Positions 34,699 to 43,449 of a stretch of DNA of 60,819 nucleotides are shown piece by piece. A program made the position numbers and the translations under genes. Location of the stretch: the NCBI GenBank assembly GCA_946546925.1, contig CAMNOS010000003.1, positions 1 to 60,819 of the forward strand. Direction: 5' to 3'. Each line of letters starts with the position of its first letter. The first letter of the stretch is position 1. Source of the stretch: an uncultured Butyrivibrio sp. (GTDB lineage: Bacteria > Bacillota > Clostridia > Lachnospirales > Lachnospiraceae). The notes under the pieces are model-generated. The model had not been told where the DNA came from, ran no database searches, and saw only the letters and a program-made list of their open reading frames with translations.

Positions 34699-37600
34699 TT
34701 ACTCTTCCTCTTCCTTTTTCTTGCCTGTGAGCATGATAGTGATTGCTGCAGCTGCCGAAATAAGGATTGCAAATACTCTGGCTGAAGAATTAGTCTCATC
34801 CTCAGTTCTGCCTCTTCTTGCACCAAGTACAGCAGGCTCCTCAGCTTCCTCTCTTCTCGCACCGAGAACTGCTCCTGAAGGTGTTGTAGGAGTATCTCCT
34901 CCGTCAGGTGTAGGTGTAGGATCGGTCGGAGTAGGATCGTCAGGAATAGTACGGTTCCTGATAGTAAAGTTTCCGTCATTGGTCCGTACTATAAAGTTAC
35001 CCTGAGGGTTCTTTGTATCAGTATCAACTTTCAGAACATACTTGCCTGCTCTCTCAGACTTATCTGTACGAACGACTTTGTAGACAACAGTCTTAAGCGC
35101 TTCAGGCAGAAGAGCCTTACGTGTCTCTTCATCAAGTCTTGTGTCTGTTACGACTACATCTGCATCAAATTCAGGATCTCTTGTACCGGACATCTTGTAG
35201 CGACCTGTTTCTGCAGAAACTGTTACCTCTGCAGGAACTATGTTGAGATAACCCAGCTGATCAGAATTGATCTTAAACTGCTTTGTTACATCTACGCCAT
35301 CCTGATAAATAACAGGATTACTGTCCAGAGCGAACTTATAAGTATGCTCTGCAATATTGGTTCCTTTAGCTGTTACAGAAATGCCGCTCATGATGTACTC
35401 TGCATCAGACCCCTCTACCTTGAAGCTTATGCCCTCAGCTGCTCCTGCAGTGATAGTAAAGAAGTTGCCAATCATCTCTTTGAGCTTCTGTATTGTTCCT
35501 GCCACACCATTGGTATCCTGAACAACATCTGCACCAATTGTGTACTTCTGCTCCTTGCCATTGTATACAGACTCAACGTCCTTGCTTGTAAGCCTAACCT
35601 CATAAGGAGTCTTTCTGTCAGTAATAGTGATCTTACCAGGCTTTACAGTAATATCGTAGTTGTCAGTTACAGTCTCTGTGCCGGACTTAACAACAACTGA
35701 AGCCTTATCAATAATTACCTTCTGATCTCCGGGCAGTGTTCTAATGTTTGTTTCATCAACAAATTTGATATCTGACTTGCTTATCTTGTCTTCTCCAACA
35801 AGCTTATCAAGATAATCCTCTGTGATATCATCTGCAGTAACTTTCCAAGGATTTCCACTGTACTCAAATTCCTTCTCGGGAGCAGTTATCTCAATTTTAA
35901 GAGGTGTGATAGTTACTGTTCCTGTAGCCTTGGCTGTTTCATAGTTCTTGTGCTCAGCCATTACATGAATTGTAACCGGTTCCTTAGTTACATTGGTGTA
36001 AGTAGGAAGTGTATCACTCCAATTCTCTCCATCAAGACTGTACTTAAGTGTTGAGCCTTCTACCTTAGCCTTCGCGGTGATGCTGTGAGCATCTGCATCA
36101 TAAGGCGCATTGTAATCAGTTACTGTGATCTCGTTAAACTCTTTGCCTGCTTTATGGATGTGCAGGTAATTAGGCACCTTACTTACCTTGTAATTGCCCT
36201 GTATCTCGTTTTCGATAGTAGCGTCGATGAGATAATCTCCTACGTCTTCACCATCCTGACGGTCAAGTGTGTAGCTGATGAGCTGCTTAGGATCTTCTCC
36301 CTCAACCATCTGCTCGGTAAGATCCTGTACAGTGAGCTCAGGATCATCTTCTCCGTAGAACTTCTCTTTCTCATCTACATATACTGTTACCGGCTTAGGT
36401 GTGATAGTTACTTTTCCGCTTGCTGTGGCATCCTCATAGTTGGGGTTAACTGCCTTAACATATACAGTGGTTCCATTTGTTACGTCTTTGTACTCAGGAG
36501 CAGATGTCTTCCACTCACCATTTTCGCTCTCACTGAAGTAAAGAGTTGTTCCCGCTGTTACTTTAGCAGCTGCTGTGATCGTATGGAATCCACCATCATA
36601 TACGCCATTGTAATCTGTCACTGTAACAGAATTCGTTCCGGCTTTTCTGATCTCGAACTTTCCGTTCTGATAAGTTACCTTATAGTTACCCTGTATCTCA
36701 TCTCCGCTTGGGATGATTCTGTAGTCTGAACCTACATCTTCACCGGGATCACGATTTACATCATAGCTGATAAGATCCTCGGATTCGCCGTTCACAAGTT
36801 CGGATACTTCTGCTTTCAGCTCAGGATCAGCTTCTCCATATGTCTTATCGTTATCCAGTGCAGTAACTTTTACCTCTGCATAATCGATCTTCATTGATCC
36901 GTCTTTTTTAAGCACGAATGTAACTGCTTTTGGATCAAATGCGCTGCCTGTATAAGAGAACTGTGAATCAGCCAGGTTCATGGGATAAGTGCCTACATTT
37001 ATGCCTGATGCACCGCTGCCCGTGTAGGTAATGTCATTCTTAGTAACACTTACAGCCTCTTTGTCTTCATCAACAGCAGAAACTATTTCCCACTCATTGT
37101 ATGTCTGAGTTAAACCATTGTATGTCTTAGATGTATCATCAAGTCCCTTAACGGTAACAGTTACTGTAATGGGCTCGTACTGAGCATAAAGGATGTTAGC
37201 CTTTGGATTAAATGTTCCGGCATCCTTGTTGTCAGCCGCAATGAATGTCTTGTTAAGATCAACTGTTAATCCTTTTCCATCAATCTCTGTATTCCAGGAA
37301 ACCTGCTTGTATCCGGCCTTGGTGTATGTCTTGCCAAGAGCTGTTACTTTATAGTTGACCGGAAGCGGTGAAGGAGTACTAACAGTTATCTGTGCCTGAC
37401 CGGCATCTCCACGACCGGGGTCATAGGTGATGTGTGTTTCTTCATTAACTATTTCTGATTTCTCATATTTAGCTTTCAAAACCACAGCCTTTACAGTGCT
37501 TCCATCTGTCTCTGTGTAATCCTGAAGTATGTCGCCTGTAATCTTAAATGTATTATTGGGAAGGAGAACTGCTCCGTCTCCGCCTTCAACAACCCATCCC

Positions 37601-40600
37601 ATGAATACATGCTTGCTGTCGGGCCTTGCAGGCTGTCCAACAACAACAGAGGAACTGGTCGCATAGCTGTAGTTATCAAAAGGTGCATCGGTTCCAAATT
37701 CGCCGGCATCGTATTTTACTTTTACTACTCCGGGATATCTCCACTTAGCTTCGAGGTGAATTTCAGTCTCGCTACCTGTGGGCTGTCCGTATGAATAAGG
37801 TGTATTTGTGCCCTGCACAAACCATCCTACAAGCTGCCAGTCGCCATGTGATACATTCGCATCAAGACTTCCTCTTTCAACAGTCTCGAACTGTCCCAGC
37901 TCTTCGATATACTTAAGGGTAAATTTCATTCCGTCAGGTTTTTCAACTTTGGCACCCTCGCCCTCATGTAAAATCACAGTATAGAGGATAGGTTTCCAAT
38001 AGCCGTAGAGTACAAAGTTGTTGGGCGGCATAGTCTCTGAATCCCAGTCAAACTTTGCTGTGCCATTCTTGTCTTTGTACCAGCCCTCGAATGTAAATCC
38101 GTTCTTGTTACTGGTATTAACTTCAGGTGTCTTATCGCTGTAAGCGCCAAGAGTTTCCTCGAAAAGGATTCCCTTTATACTGCCAACTTCTGTTGTACTG
38201 CCCTTATAGTTTTCAACAAAGGTTATGTTGCCTGCATTTCTCTTGTGACGGATATACAGGTTGTTATTCTCACCGTATACCACAATAGGATTGCCCTGGT
38301 ATACATCAGCATCTGCAACCTTCTTCCAGGCTGACTCATCAGTCGGGTATGAAGTTCCTACATAGTATTCATATACCGTGAATCCTTCATATTTATCGGA
38401 GAAGTAGAAGTATGCATCTACATATCCCGTTTTGCTGTTGTTTTTACCGTATTTGTAATATCTTGCCGGATAGGTATTGGTGTTATCAGGGTTCTCAGGA
38501 TTGTATGTGTGGTCTACATTCTCTTTGTAGTGATAAATGGAATGTGGATGCTCTGTGTCATACTGAACCAGAACGTTACCAATATTGTCAATTTTAGTGT
38601 AGTATGGAGTATATTCAGGAGTAACTGCATATAATGTCGTATCATAAAGGAAAGATGCCAGGAATGTGTAGTGAGTTCCGGCTACAGTTCCATCTTCCTT
38701 TAATTCATCATACCACTCGTATTCTGTGGGCCATTCAGCATCTTTAACCTGGCTGAAGTTCTGCTCATACAACCCGGTTACGACTTTATAAGTGTTCTGA
38801 ACAATTTTGTTATTTCTCTTCGTTACTGTCACAAATTTCACAGTAATCTCGTCTCTGTCATAGTAAACATTAACTACTGAATTACCGGCAATATCAAGAT
38901 CCACATTCTTATCGCTCTTGGATACATTCTTGGTAAAGTGATCAAGACTGAAGTTTGCTGTAGAATTCTTGATTGTCTCAACATTTCCAGCAATGATGCT
39001 CTCTGTAAGAGTGGCATCAGAAGAAATAGTAAATTCCTTACTTGCACCAAAGTCATACTTCTTATCTGCATCAGAGGCCTCAACAGAATCTGATACCTGC
39101 TGTTTCCAGACAATAACTGTATATTTGATGCTATCATTTTCTTTCCAATGAGCATATACTTTCACATCACTTGAAAGTGCGCTGTTCCAGTCAAATTCAG
39201 CGCCACCCTCAGCCTCTGTAAACCAGCCGAGGAACTCATAGCCTGAACGAATAGGATCATCCGGCTTGGAAGCAGAAGGTTTCTTGCCATACTCAACAAA
39301 AACAGGTGCTGTATATGTTGCTCCCTTGCCATTCTTATCAAAAGTGATCCAGTGCGCATTGACAACTATAGGATATACTTCATCAACCTGGCTTACATCA
39401 ACTTCTGTCACCTTGTCAGCAGAAGTTGTGGAACCCTCTGATATCGACCATCCCATAAATGCCTGCACGTCGCTCTTAGGTGTAACAGTCTCATCATCAA
39501 GAGCAACCATTGTGCTCTCACCTTCGTTGATGGCAGCTCTCTGAACATGGACAATTTCTCTGTCAACGCCGTCGCCGTTAACACCCATTCCACGGAATGT
39601 TATATAGTATGTAACTCTGATCTTGGCATATACATTGACGATATCATTAGCTGTAACATCACCGACTGTTCCGAATGTTACCTGCTTATCAAATTTGTCA
39701 TCAGCTGTCTTGGTATACCAGCCCTCGAACTCCTTACGTCCCTTTTCACCTGCACCGTAAGAGAGGTCAGGAACTCCGGGATCAACAAGTGTATCGCCTT
39801 TTTTGACAAGCTGAGTATTGATAAGCTTATCTCCATCATAGAAGTTATAGGTGGCAACACTGTGATATTCACCATTAATATCATCAGAGGAACTACCATC
39901 ATTGGCAACGATGAAGATTGAGAACTGTTCAACGTCAAACTCAACTGCTTCAGCGTTACCTGCAGCATCCTTGGATACAGCTGCACTGATCTCCTCAACA
40001 TTGTCGCCGTGGTCGTGAAGAACTGTAAGATTGTCAGTCTCCATTGCCTCTTCAAGAGCAAGCGTTACGTGTACATATGTCTGATCAGCAGGCTGGATCT
40101 CTTCATTATTATTCCAGAAAGTAATATCGACACCTTTTGCTTCTGTTACGCCATCGCCCAGCTCATCTTTGGCTGTCTCAAGAGCTTTATCCTCAGAGAT
40201 GCCTTTAATGGAAACTGTTGTACCCTCAGGGAATACACCTGATTCTGCATTCACAGAAACGATCATTCCGCCTGCGTGTACATTCTCTTTTACAATTGAA
40301 GGCATCCTGACTTCAACGTCTTCATTGGCCTTGAAGGTAGCTGTGAATGTCGCATCCTCTGTAAGACCGGAAGGAACGATTGTATTGCCCTCTTCTACTA
40401 CTGTTCCCTGCGCATCAACCCATCCTGTAAACTCGTACTCGTCGTTCCAGGCTGTAACTGTTGCGCCCTCAAAAGAAGCAGCTTCATCATTAACATCTAC
40501 AGTCTCAGACTTGCGAGAAAGTGTTCCACCTTTCTGGGTCTTATATGTTACTGTAACAAGCTTCTTCTCAGCCTCTGCTTCAACAGCTATTTCTGTCTCG

Positions 40601-41004
40601 GCAGTTGTAACTGCTTCAGCAGCCTCTGCAGGAACTTCTGCAGTTGCTTCTGCATTCTCATCTGTTGCGGCCTCTGCAGCTGCTTCAGTAGTACATTCTG
40701 TAGCTGCTTCCGCATTATCTTCTGCAGCTGCTTCTGTTGCAGCATCTACTGCAGCTGCATCCTCTGCGCTCTCTTCCTCAGAATCTTCCTCAGCAGCTTC
40801 TGAGCTGTCTTCTGAGGCATCATTTTCCTCCACATTTTCAGCTATAGAAAGACTTCCAAGGCCATCGCCTTCATCGGAGTCTTCTGTTGCCGCTTCGATT
40901 TCTTCAGCGTAAACTCTTGCTGTAGCGAAGTCACTGCCAAAGGTAGTGGTCACAAGAGCTACAGAAAGCAGAAACGAAAGCACTCTGTTCCATTTTCTTA
41001 ACAT
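34699..41004 (-). CDS. Giant 2101-aa surface protein with InlB-type and MBG repeats
   Basis: A Gram-positive signal peptide (cleavage near RVYA-EE, residue 33) leads into a ~110-residue Ala/Glu low-complexity region. Then come several Listeria-Bacteroides (InlB B-type) repeats, recognisable by GYEFLGWFTEAEGG and FTFEGWYKDKNG (about residues 380-1230), and five or more MBG-type Ig-like repeats with YGEADPEL, YGEDDPELTV and GNYKVTYQNG (about 1330-1950). The C terminus has VLGARR twice, a hydrophobic helix (FAILISAAAAITIMLTG) and a positive/acidic tail, so it looks like a sorting signal without LPXTG. Such proteins are cell-surface adhesins. GAGGAGG precedes the ATG. Confidence 0.92.
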   Translation of the reverse strand: MLRKWNRVLSFLLSVALVTTTFGSDFATARVYAEEIEAATEDSDEGDGLGSLSIAENVEENDASEDSSEAAEEDSEEESAEDAAAVDAATEAAAEDNAEAATECTTEAAAEAATDENAEATAEVPAEAAEAVTTAETEIAVEAEAEKKLVTVTYKTQKGGTLSRKSETVDVNDEAASFEGATVTAWNDEYEFTGWVDAQGTVVEEGNTIVPSGLTEDATFTATFKANEDVEVRMPSIVKENVHAGGMIVSVNAESGVFPEGTTVSIKGISEDKALETAKDELGDGVTEAKGVDITFWNNNEEIQPADQTYVHVTLALEEAMETDNLTVLHDHGDNVEEISAAVSKDAAGNAEAVEFDVEQFSIFIVANDGSSSDDINGEYHSVATYNFYDGDKLINTQLVKKGDTLVDPGVPDLSYGAGEKGRKEFEGWYTKTADDKFDKQVTFGTVGDVTANDIVNVYAKIRVTYYITFRGMGVNGDGVDREIVHVQRAAINEGESTMVALDDETVTPKSDVQAFMGWSISEGSTTSADKVTEVDVSQVDEVYPIVVNAHWITFDKNGKGATYTAPVFVEYGKKPSASKPDDPIRSGYEFLGWFTEAEGGAEFDWNSALSSDVKVYAHWKENDSIKYTVIVWKQQVSDSVEASDADKKYDFGASKEFTISSDATLTESIIAGNVETIKNSTANFSLDHFTKNVSKSDKNVDLDIAGNSVVNVYYDRDEITVKFVTVTKRNNKIVQNTYKVVTGLYEQNFSQVKDAEWPTEYEWYDELKEDGTVAGTHYTFLASFLYDTTLYAVTPEYTPYYTKIDNIGNVLVQYDTEHPHSIYHYKENVDHTYNPENPDNTNTYPARYYKYGKNNSKTGYVDAYFYFSDKYEGFTVYEYYVGTSYPTDESAWKKVADADVYQGNPIVVYGENNNLYIRHKRNAGNITFVENYKGSTTEVGSIKGILFEETLGAYSDKTPEVNTSNKNGFTFEGWYKDKNGTAKFDWDSETMPPNNFVLYGYWKPILYTVILHEGEGAKVEKPDGMKFTLKYIEELGQFETVERGSLDANVSHGDWQLVGWFVQGTNTPYSYGQPTGSETEIHLEAKWRYPGVVKVKYDAGEFGTDAPFDNYSYATSSSVVVGQPARPDSKHVFMGWVVEGGDGAVLLPNNTFKITGDILQDYTETDGSTVKAVVLKAKYEKSEIVNEETHITYDPGRGDAGQAQITVSTPSPLPVNYKVTALGKTYTKAGYKQVSWNTEIDGKGLTVDLNKTFIAADNKDAGTFNPKANILYAQYEPITVTVTVKGLDDTSKTYNGLTQTYNEWEIVSAVDEDKEAVSVTKNDITYTGSGASGINVGTYPMNLADSQFSYTGSAFDPKAVTFVLKKDGSMKIDYAEVKVTALDNDKTYGEADPELKAEVSELVNGESEDLISYDVNRDPGEDVGSDYRIIPSGDEIQGNYKVTYQNGKFEIRKAGTNSVTVTDYNGVYDGGFHTITAAAKVTAGTTLYFSESENGEWKTSAPEYKDVTNGTTVYVKAVNPNYEDATASGKVTITPKPVTVYVDEKEKFYGEDDPELTVQDLTEQMVEGEDPKQLISYTLDRQDGEDVGDYLIDATIENEIQGNYKVSKVPNYLHIHKAGKEFNEITVTDYNAPYDADAHSITAKAKVEGSTLKYSLDGENWSDTLPTYTNVTKEPVTIHVMAEHKNYETAKATGTVTITPLKIEITAPEKEFEYSGNPWKVTADDITEDYLDKLVGEDKISKSDIKFVDETNIRTLPGDQKVIIDKASVVVKSGTETVTDNYDITVKPGKITITDRKTPYEVRLTSKDVESVYNGKEQKYTIGADVVQDTNGVAGTIQKLKEMIGNFFTITAGAAEGISFKVEGSDAEYIMSGISVTAKGTNIAEHTYKFALDSNPVIYQDGVDVTKQFKINSDQLGYLNIVPAEVTVSAETGRYKMSGTRDPEFDADVVVTDTRLDEETRKALLPEALKTVVYKVVRTDKSERAGKYVLKVDTDTKNPQGNFIVRTNDGNFTIRNRTIPDDPTPTDPTPTPDGGDTPTTPSGAVLGARREEAEEPAVLGARRGRTEDETNSSARVFAILISAAAAITIMLTGKKKEEEE

Positions 41005-41078
41005 GGTTTATCCTCCTCAAATCTTGTTTTTTCTATATTAATAAAGGAAATGTATTCCCATTTATAAAAAGAGAGTTA

Positions 41079-41294
41079 TTATACCGCTGAGGTCTTATCG
41101 GCAAAAGAAGCGGCCTCAGCACTCTTGTTCATCGCTTCATCCATAAGTTTGATGAGTTCCAGCGCACTTCTGAACCTCTCGGTCCTGTTTTCATCAGCCC
41201 AGACCACTTCTCCCTGCCAGGTGTCCCTCTGGCGGTTGTCCAGCTTGACTATAAACGTATTTTTATCTTTGTAGCTGTGTTTTGACTTGTTCAT
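41079..41294 (-). CDS. 71-aa SWQG/FRSALEL-family protein
   Basis: The protein has a short charged N terminus, a core TFIVKLDNRQRDTWQGEVVW then ADE and FRSALELIKLMDEAMN, and an Ala/Ser tail. It shares with the other copies the pattern TF-[IV]-[IV]-K, [ST]WQG, W-A-[DE]-E and FRSALEL. It is 74 nt upstream of the giant surface-protein gene on the same strand and may be cotranscribed with it. An AAGGA site lies before the ATG. No known family is recognised; by size and lack of signal it should be cytoplasmic. Confidence 0.8.
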   Translation of the reverse strand: MNKSKHSYKDKNTFIVKLDNRQRDTWQGEVVWADENRTERFRSALELIKLMDEAMNKSAEAASFADKTSAV

Positions 41295-41410
41295 GGTAAT
41301 AATCCTTTTCCTACGGGTTACTTACTTAAATCCGGTTTATATTTTATAATTTTGTCAATCATATTACCCATCATATTTATATCTATTTTTGTAAAAAATA
41401 AAAATTATCT

Positions 41411-41457
41411 AAAAAAAGCCGGAAGCCCTTAATTGTTTCTTTAGGTTTCCGGCTTTT
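41411..41457. terminator. Terminator between the two small-family genes
   Basis: The stem AGCCGGAA/TTCCGGCT has A7 on the left and T5 on the right, so it can stop transcription both ways. Confidence 0.8.
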
Positions 41458-41522
41458 TCTTTTATATGATTTTATTATTTCTTTATCTGATAATACTTCT
41501 CTTCTTCCTTAGGATATCTTCC

Positions 41523-41729
41523 TCAGGATACTGAGTTTTCAAGATCCAAGCATGACTCCTGCTGACTGTTCATGGCTTCGTCCATGAGCTTTAAAAGCTC
41601 AAGAGCGCTTCTGAAGCGGGCCTGTCTGCCTTCTTCGGCCCAGATCACCCGGCCCTGCCAGGATCTGTTCTGACTGTATTCGACCTTTACAATGAAGGTC
41701 TCTTTTTTATTAGTCACATTTCTTTCCAT
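41523..41729 (-). CDS. 68-aa SWQG/FRSALEL-family protein
   Basis: This copy reads TFIVKVEYSQNRSWQGRVIW then AEE and FRSALELLKLMDEAMNSQ, about two thirds identical to the 71-aa copy in the core. The ATG follows AAAGGAAG nine bases upstream; the track start is a GTG two codons earlier. It is a single-gene unit, closed by the hairpin at 41411-41457. Four related units around one surface protein suggest a functional tie. Confidence 0.8.
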   Translation of the reverse strand: MERNVTNKKETFIVKVEYSQNRSWQGRVIWAEEGRQARFRSALELLKLMDEAMNSQQESCLDLENSVS

Positions 41730-41995
41730 GCCCACAGTCTTCCTTTCATATTATGATTATAAAGAACAGTCAATCATACAAGTCATCATAAACACCTGTA
41801 TTCATGCGACATTCACATTAAAGCTTTGTAAAGAGTTTATATACAAAAATATGTAGAAAATTAATTAGAAATAAAAGAATTGTATAGAATGTATGAAGTC
41901 TGATTTGGAAATCCGACATATAAGGGGTAAAATGGGGATTGGATATGACTTTTGACTGCGGATAAAAGATTGCCGCACCAACATAGGAATGATCA

Positions 41996-42817
41996 ATGGA
42001 TTCAAACAGATTGTACTTAATCAATACCGACTCGCTTTCAGACAAAAGAGCTTTTGACAAGTGGTATCCACTAATGCCCGCGGAGCGCAGAAAAAAACTA
42101 GACGCATTTAAGGTCGACAGCGCAAAGCGCCTTTGTCTTGGTGCAGGAATTCTTTTACACACTGCTATGGCAGATCTTGGAATGGCAGATTACCGGGTCG
42201 GGGCCGGAGCGCACGGCAAGCCATACCTGATTGAGTCTGATGGCAATTCTTCTGCCCCAAAAGCACAGAAGACAGATAACACTGATATGAAGAACATCTT
42301 TTTCAATATCTCCCACTCAGGCTCCATGGCGGTTCTGGCTCTGTCCGGCAGCGAAGTAGGCGTGGATATTGAAGAAGTGCGTCACTTCAATGACAATCTT
42401 GTAAATTACGCTTTTAATGATGAAGAAACGGAACTTGCAGCAAAGATGAGCACCTGCATCAATATTGAGATAAGCAGCAATTCTCATAGCAATGACGAAA
42501 GAAACGATCCGGAGCGCGACCTTGCTTTCACAAGGCTCTGGACCTTCAAGGAGAGCGTCATGAAATATACCGGAATAGGGATTGCCATGGGAGCCAGGAA
42601 CATCCGGCTAAAAAGAAGCAGCTCTGCATCTCTTTTACCCGAAGAGGTCTCAGGATCTTATCCGGTCAGATACCGGATTTCAGATATTTCAGCCTCATGC
42701 GACTCTTTTGACCTTTCCGGTATTTCTTTTACCGAATATTTTGTTCAGGGATATGCACTGACAGTATGCTCAAAATGGGCGCCATTCTGCGATGAGGTGA
42801 AATTTACAGAAGTATGA
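41996..42817 (+). CDS. Sfp-type 4'-phosphopantetheinyl transferase
   Basis: The 273-aa protein adds the 4'-phosphopantetheine arm of CoA to carrier proteins. It has the family motifs NISHSGSMAV, VGVDIEEV (Mg-binding Asp/Glu) and RLWTFKESVMKYTGIG, and the two-lobed Sfp length. A ~25-residue insertion (AAKMSTCINIEISSNSHSNDERNDPERD) separates the DIE and WxxKES motifs. No polyketide or peptide synthetase or carrier protein is in the window, so its target is elsewhere. It ends 10 bp before the tRNA promoter. Confidence 0.92.
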   Translation: MDSNRLYLINTDSLSDKRAFDKWYPLMPAERRKKLDAFKVDSAKRLCLGAGILLHTAMADLGMADYRVGAGAHGKPYLIESDGNSSAPKAQKTDNTDMKNIFFNISHSGSMAVLALSGSEVGVDIEEVRHFNDNLVNYAFNDEETELAAKMSTCINIEISSNSHSNDERNDPERDLAFTRLWTFKESVMKYTGIGIAMGARNIRLKRSSSASLLPEEVSGSYPVRYRISDISASCDSFDLSGISFTEYFVQGYALTVCSKWAPFCDEVKFTEV

Positions 42818-42826
42818 AATTTCCGC

Positions 42827-42855
42827 TTTACATTGTCATACTGCTATGATATAAT
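42827..42855 (+). promoter_or_regulatory. Strong promoter of the tRNA-Trp gene
   Basis: -35 TTTACA and -10 TATAAT with a 17-bp spacer. Confidence 0.85.
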
Positions 42856-42862
42856 TTCCTTC

Positions 42863-42904
42863 GTCGGCGCGACAGGGAGAAGTTGTCCCGTCTTTGCGCC
42901 GTTC
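42863..42904 (+). other. Hairpin leader upstream of tRNA-Trp
   Basis: The sequence between promoter and tRNA folds into a two-level stem: GGCGC/GCGCC outside and GACAGGG/CCCGTC inside. It could guide tRNA 5' processing. Confidence 0.5.
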
Positions 42905-42916
42905 ACATATAAATAT

Positions 42917-42988
42917 AGGGGAATCATACAATGGCTAGTATCACGGTCTCCAAAACCGTTCATGCGGGTTCGAATCCTGCTTCCCCTG
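42917..42988 (+). tRNA. trnW: tRNA-Trp (anticodon CCA)
   Basis: The cloverleaf has acceptor AGGGGAA/TTCCCCT, D arm ATAC/GTAT, anticodon arm ACGGT-CTCCAAA-ACCGT with anticodon CCA, and T arm GCGGG-TTCGAAT-CCTGC. Discriminator G is present; the 3' CCA is not encoded. It is a single-gene unit with its own promoter and terminator. Confidence 0.95.
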
Positions 42989-42997
42989 CTACAAAGA

Positions 42998-43035
42998 CCT
43001 GCAATATAGCGATCGCTAAATTGCAGGCCCTTTTT
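42998..43035. terminator. Terminator of tRNA-Trp, shared with the convergent peptide gene
   Basis: The stem CCTGCAAT/ATTGCAGG is followed by CCCTTTTTAT. Confidence 0.85.
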
Positions 43036-43038
43036 ATG

Positions 43039-43314
43039 TCACCATATCTGATTGATATAGCTGATAGCATTCGTCAGATCCATACCCGTTCCGTCTGTGC
43101 ACCTGTCTTTGAATTTACTGCCGGTTTCCCAGGACTCCGTTATTACCTCAATAAGGCTGTCCTTGGTCTTGCCCATTCTTTTGGCCACAAGAACAGCTGA
43201 TGAAAGTACTAAATATCCCGAGGCACTTATCTTGCCGCCGGCGACATCTTCAAGTTCATCCAGGGAAAGCTCCTGCATGGCGGCATCACTCATAATCTTT
43301 TCTTCGTTACTCAT
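43039..43314 (-). CDS. Double-glycine-leader peptide (bacteriocin/RiPP-like precursor)
   Basis: The 91-aa product starts with a 27-residue acidic leader ending in LSLDELEDVAGG, the double-glycine cut site used by C39-peptidase exporters. The rest is a 64-residue core with a hydrophobic stretch (SGYLVLSSAVLVAKRMG) then an acidic, Trp-containing tail with a single Cys. It could be a bacteriocin, a peptide pheromone or a modified peptide. No exporter or modifying enzyme is near. The divergent neighbour is a LytTR/GHKL peptide-sensing operon. AAAGGAGGG precedes the ATG. Confidence 0.75.
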   Translation of the reverse strand: MSNEEKIMSDAAMQELSLDELEDVAGGKISASGYLVLSSAVLVAKRMGKTKDSLIEVITESWETGSKFKDRCTDGTGMDLTNAISYINQIW

Positions 43315-43411
43315 ATGACATGTCCCTCCTTTGTTACACGTTTATACGAACCATAATGGATTTGGTCAAAAAGCATTGTTCTTATTAAATATTATCGCAT
43401 ATTTCATCATC

Positions 43412-43449
43412 TTATCAACGTCGATGTTTTCGGTGTATAATAAATATTA
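43412..43449 (+). promoter_or_regulatory. Promoter fused to the LytTR gene start (leaderless)
   Basis: -35 TTATCA and a perfect -10 TATAAT are 18 bp apart, and the -10 ends 7 bp before the ATG. No Shine-Dalgarno is visible, so the mRNA probably starts at the initiation codon. Confidence 0.6.

Noticed and set aside
34699-34860. LPXTG sorting motif in the giant protein
   Set aside because: I looked for LPxTG or NPxTN variants before the C-terminal helix and found none; only VLGARR repeats.
36085-36729. 214-aa and other ORFs on the plus strand within 35-40 kb
   Set aside because: Shadows of repeat-rich coding sequence.
40169-40912. 247-aa Ser/Ala/Val-rich ORF on the plus strand
   Set aside because: It is the antisense shadow of the Ala/Glu low-complexity region of the giant surface protein; no start signal.
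41818-42162. 114-aa minus-strand ORF overlapping the start of the PPTase
   Set aside because: It overlaps a clear PPTase N terminus and has no ribosome site.
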